This document shows, piece by piece, positions 1 through 11,070 of a stretch of 64,000 bases of DNA (its first letter is position 1; each line of letters begins with the position of its first letter). The position numbers were made by a program, and so were the translations under genes. Source of the stretch: Tillus elongatus (Eukaryota > Arthropoda > Insecta > Coleoptera > Cleridae); the NCBI GenBank assembly GCA_964006375.1, contig OZ023267.1:84305406-84369405 (forward strand), written 5' to 3'. The notes below the pieces were generated by a model that saw only the letters and a program-made list of their open reading frames with translations, was not told the origin of the DNA and searched no databases.

Positions 1-1
1 A

Positions 2-487
2 GAATTGAGAAGATTAGCAAAGGAGCAACTGCTCAAAGTCCAGGAAGAAAATAAGAGAACGTATAACCTGAGAAGAAGAAAACCTGCCACTTATGGGTTA
101 AATGATCTAGTCGTCATTCGAAGAACCCAGTTCTGCCCAGGATCGAAGTTGAAGTCGAAGTTCATAGGTCCATACAGAGTCGTGAAGGTGAAGACCAACG
201 ATACCTACGATGTCAAGAAAGAAGGTCTCCACGAGGGTCCAACCTACACTTCTACATGTTCCGAATATATCAAGTCATGGCGTAAAATGTGTTCAGATGA
301 CAATGGTTCATCATCCGAGGCGGATGATGGTCAGGAGAGCCGAGTTGTGGGAATTAATTTTATCTCATCAACTGTGTGCATAAACGTTCTGCCGCTAACG
401 ATATGCATAGATGTCCGGGCGCTAGAGAGTCACGCGCGTGTGTCGAGGGACAAGGGAGTTAATAGTGTGTCAGTGTCATTACAATGA
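2..487 (+). CDS. Ty3/gypsy Pol 3' end (integrase C-terminus), cut by the window edge
   Basis: The open frame enters from the left edge and stops at 485-487. It holds the end of an integrase: a basic stretch with QEENKRTYNLRRRK, then a GPY/F-like module (KFIGPYRVVKVKTNDTYDV). The same segments occur in the nearly intact element at 38237-39598 (QEENKRTYNLRRREAR, KYLGPYSVTNVKKNDTYDV), so the two elements are related but clearly diverged. The last 47 codons lie inside the LTR that begins near 346, which is also how the other element is built. The frame is open to its stop; whether the upstream pol is intact cannot be seen. Confidence 0.85.
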   Translation, partial: ELRRLAKEQLLKVQEENKRTYNLRRRKPATYGLNDLVVIRRTQFCPGSKLKSKFIGPYRVVKVKTNDTYDVKKEGLHEGPTYTSTCSEYIKSWRKMCSDDNGSSSEADDGQESRVVGINFISSTVCINVLPLTICIDVRALESHARVSRDKGVNSVSVSLQ

Positions 488-926
488 CGGACGTTGTTAA
501 AAAACACTCATGACACATAGAAAGGTGTCAGCACAAAAGTGCCATTCAACACGGTGTTACACATGACTAGTTCGTACGAGACAGTCGAGTGAAGTCGAGT
601 GTGAAGAGAGCTCGTGTGAACAGTGCGCGATAAGTACGACTATAGAGGATAGAGTACCTAGACGACGCCGAGGTACTAACGACGGTGTGCAAGGCCATCC
701 ATCCAGGACGACGACGACGATAACAAGATGGATCCCGTAACTAAAGACGATAGTCTATTACTTGTCATTTAATTACTTCATTGTTATGTTTATAGAGTTC
801 TACAATATAGTTATAGTTAATACCGGCATAGTTTCAGTCTTAAAAGCACGCACGACCTAAAACCTTACATATCTCTAGAAACGGGGACTCATTCCGGGAT
901 ATACGTGAGTGTTCCAGGGATAAGAC

Positions 927-930
<4 letters not shown>
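346..930 (+). repeat. 3' LTR of the left-edge Ty3/gypsy element
   Basis: It starts TGTGGGAATTAA right after a purine-rich tract (GGTCAGGAGAGCCGAG) that fits a polypurine tract. The first bases match the LTR start of the element at 38097-43358 (TGTGGGATC). The right end is uncertain because a (TA)n tract follows directly. I see no second copy in the window to fix the boundary. Confidence 0.6.

Positions 931-1005
<75 letters not shown>
931..1005. repeat. (TA)n microsatellite
   Basis: About 75 bp of pure TA between the LTR and the 3' region of the Env1 element. Confidence 0.97.
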
Positions 1006-1008
<3 letters not shown>

Positions 1009-1438
1009 TTTCGCTCTTATTTTAGCACATTAATGTGGGTGGAGTCGTTTCGTGGGGTGCTGGGAAGCACTAAATTTAAACTGAAACTAGAGAATCATAT
1101 TATAACAATGTTTAACCTTTAATAATTATACACCAAGTCCCTCATATTTACAAACATTTATATATCTAGATTTACTTAACTAATTCACAACAATAAATAA
1201 ACATCGTCAGCAGTTCACAACGGAATTTGCAACCTATAACTTTTCAATCTGGTGTATTTGTTTGCTAATACGCCAAGTGATGATATCAATTCAATGTCAA
1301 TAATTACGTGACGGGCTTGACCTATTTCCTACATTGCTTTACTTTAATGTTTCTTAACTGTATTGATTATATAATATATATAATATCGATTTTACTAATT
1401 ATAAACAATCAAAATAAAATTATTATATATTTCTAACC
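1006..1438 (-). repeat. Non-coding 3' region of the Env1 element
   Basis: Repeats, with divergence, in inverted orientation at 22320-22870 and in direct orientation in part at 23600-23870. No coding content was seen. Near 1231-1250 it carries the empty site of the foldback element inserted at 22512-22626: the flanking bases are continuous here. Confidence 0.7.
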
Positions 1439-2200
1439 CTAGGTATGCGCATACAGTTGTTTCCAGATTATCGACTTGACTTTCTGGTGATGGATTGGAT
1501 ACGATGTTTTGTCTTCCCTTTGGTATATCTCATGTATTATGCAGTTGTAGTTGCTTTTCATGCTTCTTAGCTGGGAAACACACATATAGATTCTTGGAGA
1601 TTGGGATGCTGCTTGTGAGTTCATCATCATCGTTGCGTGTTATAATACACTCCAAGGATTTGTTTGGGTACTTCCATAGACCAACAGATTTCGTTTTCGA
1701 TCTTATACGGAATCGGGGTGACTTTTATTAGTATAAATTGCGTTACCTCTGTCATTGTGAAGTAGCTGTACAAATATTTATCACTGTAACCAATTTCTGA
1801 CAGAAGTATCGGATATGAAATGATCTCCAGTTGCTGTGGTAGTTTCCTCGTTGCTGCAATTATGATTTGATCAATGTGTGCCGGTGAAAGAAAGTCGTAA
1901 TTGTTGGCTTGGTTCACATGTATGTTCTATAATGATGAGTAAGTTCAGCTAGAAATCGATCAGCTGATAAACACTCAATATGTGAATCTTTAATGAATTC
2001 TTATCTACTGCTTTGTACCAAGGTTCATGTTGTTGATGGCTTCCAGATCTTGTTTCAGTTTGGAATCGAACTGCCTTATTGTGTGGTATATCCTTTTCTC
2101 TGTATCATTGAATCTTGATAGTAATTGCAGCATCAGCCGCGTTTGATTATCCGATTTTCGAGTTTTTAATGTATTTAGGTAATGTAATTCGATTATTTAT
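1439..2200 (-). pseudogene. Env1: F-like envelope protein remnant
   Basis: Minus-strand pieces include a 96-codon open segment (1627-1917) with DFLSPAHIDQ, IISYPILLSEIGYS and YLYSYFTMTEVTQ, and a downstream piece (1439-1630). A coiled-coil-like stretch, a hydrophobic segment, then a conserved pre-C-terminal block resembles the layout of baculovirus-F-like Env proteins of insect errantiviruses. The assignment is by architecture, not a database match. Several frame breaks. Other copies: 8150, 13913, 21590 and 23868. Confidence 0.5.
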
Positions 2201-2229
2201 TTAATATAATCTTTAATTTCCTTTCTCAT

Positions 2230-3600
2230 CTTTGAAAAAAAAAGTCTTTCATCATAGGTCTTCATGAGAAAACATGATTTGGTCTCTAATCTCTGATGCT
2301 TTTTTTAATTCTTGCAAATTGGGTATATTTGCTTTAGAATTATTAGTTGTATTGGAATTTTTAATTTTTAAGGTGTTTGTTTCCATACTACTATGTTTAT
2401 TTATTGAGAAATTTTGTTTATCAGATGTTTCTAATTTAGGTTTTGATTTGCTTATTATATGTTTTCCGTATTTAACCCAGTTTTTTTCCGTGTTATCGTA
2501 GTAGGCTAAAGGTTCGTCCATATATTGTTTTCTTACTGTTTCCTTATCTCTACCTTGTGTCTTATTCGACTGCTTAATTAACTTAATACTAAACTGTAAA
2601 TGGTTTTTGCTTTTTGTTTGAACACCCTGTATATTATTTAAACTAATATGATCAGTCTCTTTATTACAATATTTGTTTGTAGTGGGAACATCTAAACTGC
2701 TCTGTGGGCTTTTGTTTAATTACTTATCTTATTACTACTGGCAAAACAAGAATTAAGATAACTCATAATGCTATCATTGTCCTGTTGAATTGTCTTCGTT
2801 GGTTTTACTGCATCAGCTCGGTCAACAGAATGCATTTGTCGACTGTCCCTTGCGTAATTGTTCATGTTCAAGATTAAGTTATTTTTATAGTCATTTATTC
2901 TCTCCTTATAATTACAACTACTATCACTGCCCTTATTAGGTAAACTATTTGTGTGAAAATTTATATGGTTATTATCTACTATGAATTGTCCATAGACTAG
3001 CCCGCTATAGGAAAATTTTGGTTATATACATTGTACAATTCTGATGGCGAATTTTCATTATATGTTTCATAATCTACATAATCTATTTCGTAATTTATAT
3101 CGTTTATACTATTATCAACAAATTGTGTGTTATTGAGGTTAGCTGTGTGCCTTTGTCGCTGCTGTGACAGTCTTGATTAGAGCTGCCTATTCCATGGGCT
3201 CTAGATAGCTTCGGTTTATGTTTTGATTTGTATGAGGTCATACGTTTTGATTTAATTGATTATTTAAGTTGGGTCTTCTGAATTGGTTCGACAAATTTTG
3301 TCTAGGCGTAAATTGGTGGTTTTGTCTGGGTTGGAAGTTTGTATGATTAAATTGGTTATAATTATTCTGTTGAAATGGTCTGAAATTTGGTTAAAATTGT
3401 CTCTGAATTGGACGTTATAAAAAGGCGGGTTACTTTGTTTTTGGAAGAATGCTCAGTTTTGTCCCTCTTGTCTATTATTACTAAAATTTTTATTTATCGT
3501 TTTATCTCTATAATTAAAGTTTTCTTCCGCAAATACGAATTTTAATGCTTGTTCTATATTCTCTGGACGATTTAACACAGGGGGTTTGATCACTTTATAT
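2230..3600 (-). pseudogene. Gag-type polyprotein remnant with Q/N-rich region
   Basis: Read on the minus strand, it starts at the fixed junction near 3590 (reading RPENIEQAL), passes through a Q/N/R-rich block at about 3230-3420 (QPRQNQ, TPRQNL, NQFRRPNLNNQ), and ends in a lysine/asparagine-rich tail at 2252-2521 that leads straight towards Env1. Errantivirus Gag proteins end in similar low-complexity QN-rich tails. No protease, RT, RNase H or integrase motif lies between Gag and Env1. Broken by stops and frameshifts. Confidence 0.5.
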
Positions 3601-3624
3601 ATCTCTGTTAACTGAAAAACGTTG

Positions 3625-4281
3625 GTTTAGTTCAGAACGAATGTTAAGTTCATATCCTATTTGTGTTAAATACTATGTTGATAAATATTTCACAGAGAAA
3701 CATACACGTGATACAACATATAGTGTTATTTATTATAAAACCACCAACGCCTAGATGCTTGGCCACATAAATGATAAAAATGGACATAGCTTTCAAATTA
3801 TGGTTGGTAACAATTGGTACTAATCATCTGTTGGAATTAATGTTTTTGAGAAAACCTGTTACGGCTGCTATCGAAAATTCGCAAGCTTTACCTGATAATG
3901 AAAGCTACTAGTCCTTACAGAAAAGGGAACGATCCTCTAGAAGACATTATAAGAAACAGTTTTCTCAAATATCAACAAGTAGCAAAACCAATTCTAGAAA
4001 ATAAGCAGGCGCCAAGCCACGTTCTACTTCCATAACCTCAGGTTATGGTATGCGACACATGAAGAAACTGAAAGAGTATGTGCACTGGGATGATCAACGT
4101 GTTGTTTGATAGACTGCGGCTTTTAGTGGCTTCTCAAGCCGCTGGTAATAATGCACACAACAACCAAATTCAACCGATTCTCGAAGAACTGAAGGAAGTA
4201 TGTGTTAATAAACAGGCAGAGTTGCGTTTTTTAAATCACTTTCAACATGCCGTTCGACAAATTCTGAGGTTCTGCAAATAA
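3625..4281 (+). pseudogene. DRLRLL-type virus-like protein, copy 1
   Basis: Head-to-head with the Gag remnant. The 5' part encodes a segment with YFTEKH and a TYSV.Y core; the 3' part (4078-4281 open) carries the family core of an aromatic-acidic block, FDRLRLLVASQAAG and ILEELKEV. This core occurs in uncharacterised arthropod proteins found beside PLA2 and packaging ATPase genes of virus-like DNA elements; that link is family knowledge and the function is unknown. Frameshifts and stops at about 3750-4070. An open copy is at 5908-6429. Confidence 0.55.
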
Positions 4282-4289
4282 CTTAAAAC

Positions 4290-4860
4290 ATCGAAACAAA
4301 ATTGTTGAAAGAGAGACATTTCCGAAAACTACAAGTGGCGATTTTTATTCAAAAAACCATCAATTCTGTAACAATGGCGATCCTGTTCAACCTACAGATG
4401 CACTAAAGTAAAAAAAATGTTGATGAATGGATAGACGACTATCAAAAAACCAAAGATGACTATCAGAAAATAAGGATAACTATAAGACGAACAAAGATGC
4501 TGTGACACTTTAAATTGCCATACTAATACATAAGCCAGAGTTGGAAAAACGAATATGATAATAGATTTTAAAATATGCTGATTTTAAACATGAAGCTTAC
4601 CTTATTTCCACTTAAAACTAGTGTGGATCAATCATTACTTAGACTTGGAAAGGACATGAAGGGGTTCATACATCAAACAACGTCTACCCTCAGTAATACG
4701 TTTGCTACCATTGTTGATACCTGGATATCTAAGCTCCAAAAAGACTATATAGGACTGACAGTTTCAAAACTTGAAGCTGACCTGAAAAATACGTTTGCTA
4801 CTAAGGATGATTTAAATCAAGCAGTGATAACGATTATAAACTTAATACTTAAAACTTAAC
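4290..4860 (+). pseudogene. CC1: coiled-coil virus-like protein, copy 1
   Basis: Follows the DRLRLL gene on the same strand. An early piece reads NHQFCNNGDP with an acidic/lysine helix after it; the 94-codon open segment 4575-4859 is helical with heptad-like spacing (LLRLGKDMK, ISKLQKDY, VSKLEADLKNTFATKDDL). CC2 has the same C-N-x-G start and alternating lysine/aspartate stretch, so CC1 and CC2 look like tandem paralogues. A fibre- or spike-like role is possible but unsupported. A mirror copy lies at 17735-18190. Confidence 0.4.
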
Positions 4861-4989
4861 AGATGTTTGCAATTAAAGGATATATCGATGGTGCAATGTA
4901 AAGGATAAATAGAAGTCTAGCTTAGGAAGCAGTGTGAGTTATAGTGGACAATCGCATAGCACAAATGGAATTTAGTTGAAGTCAAATAA

Positions 4990-5150
4990 AAGAAGTTGAG
5001 TGTAGGAATGTCTATCGAAAAGTTCAGACCTTCTCATTGTACAAAATTGTACAATGAGAGTCATTTAAATTTTTGTTAGAATGAAGCGTTTCGGTTTTGT
5101 ATAAAATTGTATAAATTTGGTATAAATATGGAAAGTAAATGAAGTATGAT
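4990..5150 (+). pseudogene. C-terminal scrap of adenovirus-type protease
   Basis: Encodes SLGMSIEKFRP, TKLYNESHLNFC and INMESK, the same C-terminal part as the better protease remnant at 62160-62533. The upstream catalytic part is absent here. The region between CC1 and this piece (4860-4990) shows no other coding signal. Confidence 0.5.
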
Positions 5151-5394
5151 GATGGGAAAGTAATGATGGATGTGTAAAGATTAGTAGTAAATAAAGGCAG
5201 TGATTGGAAATGTAAGATGGAAGAGAAATGGTATAAAAACTTTATTTAAAATGGGTTGTTAAAATTCGAAGTGTTATATTTGGATAATGCAGTATCAAGT
5301 ATTTTTAGAATAAACTGTTTAAATTATGTCACTATATACAACACAAGTCAAAATGCACTTACTGTATAGACGTATTGTGTAATTTCAGGTAATA

Positions 5395-5810
5395 AAGTAT
5401 AATGTATAATGAATGTCCGGAAACTGTAATTGACGATTCTGATGTGCAAAACCACAAATTGTGTAACGTTGGTAATGCTACCAAACCTGCTGATGGTGTG
5501 AATATAAAATTTGTAGATTGATGAGCAGATAATTATAAGAAGAATAAAGATGATATGACACAATGTATAATCACCATAACTCTTGAACCTGTGCATAAAA
5601 CAGATTTAGCTGCTCTTAAACGTGATTTTGAAGACAAATAGAAAAATTTAACCAAGGATATAATTTCGCAAGTGCTGCATGATATTGATATACAAGAGAA
5701 TAAAGATCTAAGTAAGATACTGAATCAACTGGACACAAAATCTGAGCTGTACAAGCTAAGTGGAAACTTTACATTCAACACCTTGAAACGTATTTTGGTT
5801 GAATAGGTTC
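5395..5810 (+). pseudogene. CC2: coiled-coil virus-like protein, copy 1
   Basis: Reads DVQNHKLCNVGNATKPADGV, a lysine-rich linker, then helical segments (LKRDFEDK, DIISQVLHDIDIQENKDL, NQLDTKSELYKL). At least two stops interrupt it. Near 5810 it meets a DRLRLL gene tail to tail. Copies at 16760-17190 (minus) and 62815-63190. 5150-5390 has no recognised coding content. Confidence 0.4.
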
Positions 5811-5834
5811 GCCATTGTTACAGAATTGGTGGTT

Positions 5835-6600
5835 TTGTGAATAAAAATCGCCACTTGTAGTTTTCGGAAATGTCTCTCTTTCAACAATTTTGTTTAGATG
5901 TTTTAAGTTATTTGCAGAACCTCAGAATTTGTCGAACGGCATGTTGAAAGTGATTTAAAAAACGCAACTCTGCCTGTTTATTAACACATACTTCCTTCAG
6001 TTCTTCGAGAATCGGTTGGATTTCGTTGTTGAATGCGTTAATACCAGTGGCTTGAGAAGTCACTAAAAGCCGCAGCCTATGAAACAACACGTTTATATCA
6101 TCCCAGTTCAGTTTCTTATTATGCATCATGTGTAGCATACCATAACCTGAAGTTATGGAAGAAGAACTTGACTCAGCACCTGCTAATTTTTCTAGAATTG
6201 GTTTTACTACTTGTTGATATTTGAAGGAACTGTTTCTTATAATGTCTTCTTGAGGATCTTTCTCTTTTCTCTGAAGACTAGTAACTTTCATAATATCTGC
6301 ATAATCAGGTAAAGCTTGCGAATTTTCCATAGCAGCCGTAACAGGTTTTCTAAAAAATTTTAATTCCAACAGATGATTAGTACCAATTATTACCAACCAT
6401 AATTTGAAAGCTATGGCAATTTTTTTCATCTATGTTTAACAACAAATTTAATAGGTTTGTGGTTTTATCATAAATAACACTATATGTTGTATCACGTGAA
6501 TGTTTCTCTGTGAAATAGTAATCAACATGGTATTTAACACAAATAGGATATGAACTTAACATTTGTTCGTGAACTGAACAACTCGATACTAACGTTTTTC
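5835..6600 (-). pseudogene. DRLRLL-type virus-like protein, copy 2 (longest open copy)
   Basis: The segment 5908-6429 is open for 173 codons and gives the C-terminal two thirds: LELKFFRKPVTAA, a SQALPDYADIMK block, a serine-rich stretch (SSSSSITSGYG), LNWDDINVLFHRLRLL and ILEELKEVC, then a basic tail HFQHAVRQILRFCK. The N-terminal part (6377-6562) lies in another frame. So this gene is disrupted near its middle but otherwise well kept. Upstream it abuts Gag copy 2 in divergent orientation. Confidence 0.6.
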
Positions 6601-6609
6601 AGTTAACCG

Positions 6610-8140
6610 AGATATATAAAGTGATCAAACCCCCTGTGTTAAATCGTCCAGAGAGCATAGAACAAGCACTAAAATTCGTATTTGGGGAAGAAAACTTTAA
6701 TTGAAAATTTTAGTAATAATAGAAGGACAAAACCGAATACCTTTCCAAAAACAATGGAGCGCGCCTTTTTATAACGTTCAATTTCAGAGACCATTTTAAC
6801 AAATTTTAGGCCGTTTCAACAGAATAATAATAACCAATTTAATCATACAAACTTCCAACCCAGACAAAACCAACAATTTACGCCTAGACAAAATTTGTCG
6901 AACCAATTCAGAAGACCCAACTTAAATAATCAATTAAATCGTTTCAACAGAATAATAATAACCAATTTAATCATACAAACTTCCAACCCAGACAAAACCA
7001 ACAATTTACGCCTAGACAAAATTTGTCGAACCAATTCAAAAGACCCAACTTAAATAATCCATTAAATCAAAACGTACGACCTCATACAAATCATAAGCCG
7101 AAGCTATGCCGAGCCCATGGAATTGGGCAGCTCTAATTGAAGACTGTCACAGCAACCACAAAGGCACACATCTAACCCAAATAACAGATAATTTGTTGAT
7201 AATAGTATAAACGATGTAATTTACAAAATAAATTATTTAAGTTTTGAAAAATATAATGAAAATTTGCCATCAAAATTATACGATGTACATAACCAAAATT
7301 TTCCTATAGCGAGCTAGTCTACGGACAATCGATAGATAATAACTATATAAATTTCAACACAAATAGTTTACCTAATAAGGGCAGTGACAGTACTTACAAT
7401 TATAAGGAGATAAAGAATGACTATAGAAATAGTTTAAACTTGAACAATTACGCAAGCGACAGTCGATAAATGAATGCATTCTGTTGACCGAGCAGTGAAA
7501 CCAACGAAGACAATTCAACAGGACAATGATCGCATTATGAGTTATGTTAATTCTTGGTTTGCCAGTAGTAATAAGATATGTCAATTAAACAAAAGCCCAC
7601 AGAGCAGTTTAGATGAAGTTCCCACTACAAACGAATATTGTTATGAGGAGACTGATCATATTAGTTTAAATAATATTGAGGATGTTCAAACAAAAAGCAA
7701 AAACCAGTTAAGATTAATATTAAATTAATTAGGCAGTCGGATAAGACACAAGGTAGAGATAAGGAAACAGTAAGGAAACAATATAAGGATAAATCCTTTA
7801 GCCCAGTACGATAACACGGGAAAACTGGGTTAAATACGGAAAAAACTTTAATAAGCAAAACAAAACCTATAGTAGAAAAGATTTATAAACAAAATTTCGC
7901 AAGAAATAAACAGAGTAGTATGCAAAGAAACCCCATAAAAATTAAAAATTCCAATTCTGAAGCAAAAATACGCAATTTGGAAAAATTAAAAACAGCATCA
8001 GAGATTAGAGACCAAATCATCTTTTCTCATGAAATTAAAAAGCAACATCGAACTTTAGATGAGACCTATGCAGAGGTGAAAGACAGATTCTCTTTTTCCA
8101 AAGATGAGAAAGGGAAATTTTAATTTCCTTTAGACTTTTG
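6610..8140 (+). pseudogene. Gag-type polyprotein remnant, copy 2
   Basis: Begins at the same breakpoint as the other Gag copies (reading PPVLNRPENIEQAL), then the Q/N-rich block. That block contains a 128-bp tandem duplication (units start at 6813 and 6941). Downstream are KINYLS and NEN segments, a fragment at 7474-7728 (DNDRIMSYVNSWF, TDHISLNNIED), and the lysine-rich tail at 7920-8123 (NLEKLKTASEIRDQIIFSHE). It runs directly into Env1 with no pol domain. Many stops. Confidence 0.5.
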
Positions 8141-8149
8141 GATCTTTAT

Positions 8150-8790
8150 ATTACGACTTGTGAATATTCCAACAAAAAAGAATACAATCTGTGTACATAG
8201 ATTAAATAAACAATCGAATTACATTACCTAAATAAATTAAAAACTCTAAAATCAGATAGACAAACGCGGCTGATGCTGCAATCACTATCAAGATTCAATG
8301 ATACAGGGAAGAGGATTACCACACACCAAGGCAGTTCGAGTCCAAACTGAACCAAGATCTGGAAGCCATCAACAACATGAACCTTGGTACTGCAGTAGAT
8401 AAGAATTCATTAAAGATTCACATATTGAGTGTTTATCAGATAGTTGATCGATATCTAGATGAACTAACACATCATCATGAAGCTTGCTGAACATACATGT
8501 GAACCAACTTTCTTTCACCTGCACACATTGATCAAATCATAAGTGCAACAACGAGAAAACTACCACAGCATCTGGAGAGCATTTAATACCTGATACTTTG
8601 GTCGGAAATTGGTCACAGTCAGAAATATATTCATCTATACAGTTACTTCACAATGACATAGGTAACGTAATTTATGCTAATAAAAGTCACCGCGATTCCG
8701 TATAAGACGAAAAGGGAACCTATTCGTCTATAGAAGTACGCAATCAACTCCTAGGAGTGGATTATAACACGCAAGTCTTAAATCTAGAAT
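8150..8790 (+). pseudogene. Env1 remnant, copy 2
   Basis: Matches 21590-22130 along its length with stops and small deletions. It starts with a coiled-coil-like region encoded just upstream of 8400 and ends near the sequence GTGGATTATAACACGCA, where the copy breaks and a capsid-like fragment in the opposite orientation begins. Confidence 0.45.
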
Positions 8791-9065
8791 GTATTTTCTA
8801 ACGTTATTGTATCGATCCGTTTCAAATCTTACAATACCAAATCTAGGTCGGTTAGTGTTTGAGGAAGTCTTAATGGACCACAAGCGTTAAGTTGAATTAT
8901 TGAGATTCGGTAATTCATAAATTTCCCATTTTCTATATGGTAGAACCTTTTTATCCATACTAATCGACTTTAAATAATTGCTGTTGTATAACATCGTTGG
9001 GGTGAATATGTAGTACCATGTTAAACATTGAAGCTCTATCTGCATCTGCTGCGGCAACTAATTGG
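8780..9065 (-). pseudogene. Capsid-like protein fragment, copy 1
   Basis: Minus-strand copy of the capsid-like gene: includes codons for the KWEMYE block (around 8920-8950) and the start region near 9050. Only the 5' half is present, with frameshifts. The family is described at 13400-13912. Confidence 0.45.
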
Positions 9066-9094
9066 AACAATTTCTAGTTCTCCATATAAACGAA

Positions 9095-9200
9095 TTGTTA
9101 AATGCTCTTTTATATAGTCTTTGGAAATATTACATATCTTTACAGTATCAGGAGAGACCGCTGTCTAACAGATGTCCAACAGCTGCCTGACAACTGTCGT
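9095..9200 (-). promoter_or_regulatory. Promoter-like region of capsid-like gene: TATA box and CAGCTG
   Basis: On the minus strand a TATATAA box (ACTATATAAAAGAGC, 9105-9119) precedes the capsid-like fragment, and a CAGCTG palindrome (9180-9185) lies further upstream among repeats of the type GTCTAACAG/CCAACAGCTG. The same layout precedes every capsid-like copy. Confidence 0.45.
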
Positions 9201-9214
9201 GTCTAACTAATCGG

Positions 9215-9850
9215 TTGAATTTCGTTGTTGTGTGTGTCATTACGAGCGGCTTGATATGCTACTATAAGCCGCCTTCTATCAACCAACATGTTTATATCAT
9301 CCCAGTGAAGATACTCTTTCAGTTTCTTCCTATGCATCATGTATGGCATACCGTAACCAGAAGTTATGGAAGTATAACGTGACTTAACGCCTGCTTATTT
9401 TTCTAGAATTAGTTTTATTACTGGTTCATATTTGGGAGAATTGTTTCTTATAATGTCTTCTTGAAGATTGTTCTCCTTTCTGTGAAGACTAGTAGCTTTC
9501 ATAATATCTGCAAAATCAAGTAAAGCTTGTGAAGTTTTCGTAGCAGCCGTAACAGGTTTTCTCAAAAATATTGATTTCAACAGATGATTAGTACCAATTG
9601 TTACCAACCTTAATTTGAAGCTTTGTCCATTTTTATCATCTATGTTTAACAACAAATTTAATAGGCTTGTTGCCAAGCATCCAAGTTTTGGTAGTTTTAT
9701 TATAAATAACACTATATGTTCTATCACGTGAATGTTTCTCTGTGAAATATTTATCAACATAGTATTTGACACCAATAGGATATGAACTTAACATTCGTTC
9801 GTGAACTGAAAAACTGAATACCAACGTTTTTCAGTTAACCGAGATATATA
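9215..9850 (-). pseudogene. DRLRLL-type virus-like protein, copy 3
   Basis: Segments 9395-9775 and 9636-9824 cover the N-terminal and middle parts in two frames. The N-terminal frame carries PIGVKYYVDKYFTEKHSRD and then TWMLGNKPIKFVV. Upstream (to the right) the ATPase 3' end follows directly on the same strand, showing the original order ATPase then DRLRLL protein. Confidence 0.55.
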
Positions 9851-9859
9851 ACGTGATCA

Positions 9860-10535
9860 AACCCCTTGTGTTAAATCAGTATCTTTAAGAACAGCCATCA
9901 TAGTTTGTTTGTTTTGCCAAAACCCACCACAAAGGATTTTGAACTTTTCAAAACTCATATCGGTAGTTACATGATCATCATACACAAGACTAATTTCATA
10001 TTTAGTTCATTGATCGTTGTTGCCCTTACTTGGTGAAATTGTGCCACACTACTGGCTTCACAGTGAATCCAGAGAAGTTATCTCCAGTCTGTATGTAGTA
10101 ATTTCATCTTGTTTAAATAAAACTATGATGTTAGCATTATCACGCACCAATTCTTTCGGACACAAGTAAAAACTGTCAATATCTTAATTTCTACCTATAC
10201 AAAAATACGATCCCATTTTATCTTGCTTATCACAGGCTTCGTCATCTAATATAAAAATTGAATTGCTCTTTGCATATGTTGTGATCTAATATCTCTAGGT
10301 TTTCACTGTATAGATAACACCTATTGTAGCACAAAACACCTCCTTTAATATGTCATATTTAGGCTGATATATAAAGGCTATACGTATACGTATACGTTTT
10401 CAAATTTTAAGCTGTTTGCACCAAACAACAAACTTAACATAATATTTGTTAACCAGAACCGCTTGGACCACATATCAAACATCTAACTGAGGTTGGTAAA
10501 AGAAGTCCATGTCTTTGCTGTTTGGGTGATGATAA
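9860..10535 (-). pseudogene. Packaging-type ATPase remnant, copy 1
   Basis: Minus-strand copy of the P-loop gene: Walker-A region near 10460-10490, Walker-B-like region near 10225-10260, C-terminal part at 9890-10000. It is interrupted by a 99-bp foldback insertion (10000-10098). Such ATPases drive genome packaging in Polinton-like and other dsDNA viruses; that role is inferred from the motif and the neighbours. Many frameshifts. Confidence 0.5.
10000..10098 (+). mobile_element. Short foldback element, copy A
   Basis: A 99-bp insertion inside the ATPase gene with a 9-bp target duplication TAATTTCAT at 9991-9999 and 10099-10107. One part holds a short inverted repeat (CTGGCTTCAC / GTGAATCCAG) and the right end is GTCTGTATGTAG. 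The copy at 51421-51519 sits at the same position of another ATPase copy, so the insertion predates the duplication of that locus. Confidence 0.7.
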
Positions 10536-10639
10536 CATCAACTATTTGTGACTGTTGGCTTTTGCGTGTTTTATAATACGCATCGTTAACTAAACTAAAA
10601 CTTTTTACGACTGCTACATCCTATATAAATACGCAGATA

Positions 10640-10815
10640 TATCATACCTCATTAACAGTATAAATGTTGGTGTGTCTAGGTGAAGGTGTTGTTGACAAGT
10701 CATCAAAAAATTACCCATTGAGCTGCACGTACTTGGTTATCAGTTTTGTGGTCCAGGCACTAAACTTGAAGAACGTTTCACGAGACATAATTAACGCATC
10801 AATAATCTAGATCAG
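10640..10815 (+). pseudogene. Parvovirus-type PLA2 domain remnant, copy 1
   Basis: Divergent from the ATPase. Encodes the calcium-loop segment GYQFCGPGTKLEERF, then breaks before the catalytic His-Asp pair. Parvoviral VP1 PLA2 domains use this loop plus an HDxxY motif to breach endosomal membranes. The second half is missing here. Confidence 0.6.
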
Positions 10816-10931
10816 GAGATTGATATTGTATAATCATGATGCATACCAAAACTATAATACTTATAATGTGGTCACTTATGTTTACAATTTTTAAATAAAA
10901 GACTTGAACAGTAGTATCTGGTTTTCAGTCA

Positions 10932-11070
10932 TTGCGCGTACGCTTGCTTTCAATAGCTCTTACGAACCGCATTATTTCGCATATAACTGTAAACATAATC
11001 GATCAGAATTTAGTACCTGAGACGTTTCAAGGTGATGAGATCATTGTGATATTGGAATTGAGACAGAGAC
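10932..11070 (+). pseudogene. 3' end of second structural-type viral gene, fused to a transposase
   Basis: The first ~45 codons of the 300-codon open frame (TVNIIDQN, TFQGDEIIVILELRQR) match the end of the second structural-type gene seen at 24690-25340 and, inverted, at 48440 and 49845. The frame then continues without a stop into a pogo/Tigger transposase. So the open frame is a chance chimera of viral and transposon DNA. Confidence 0.6.
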
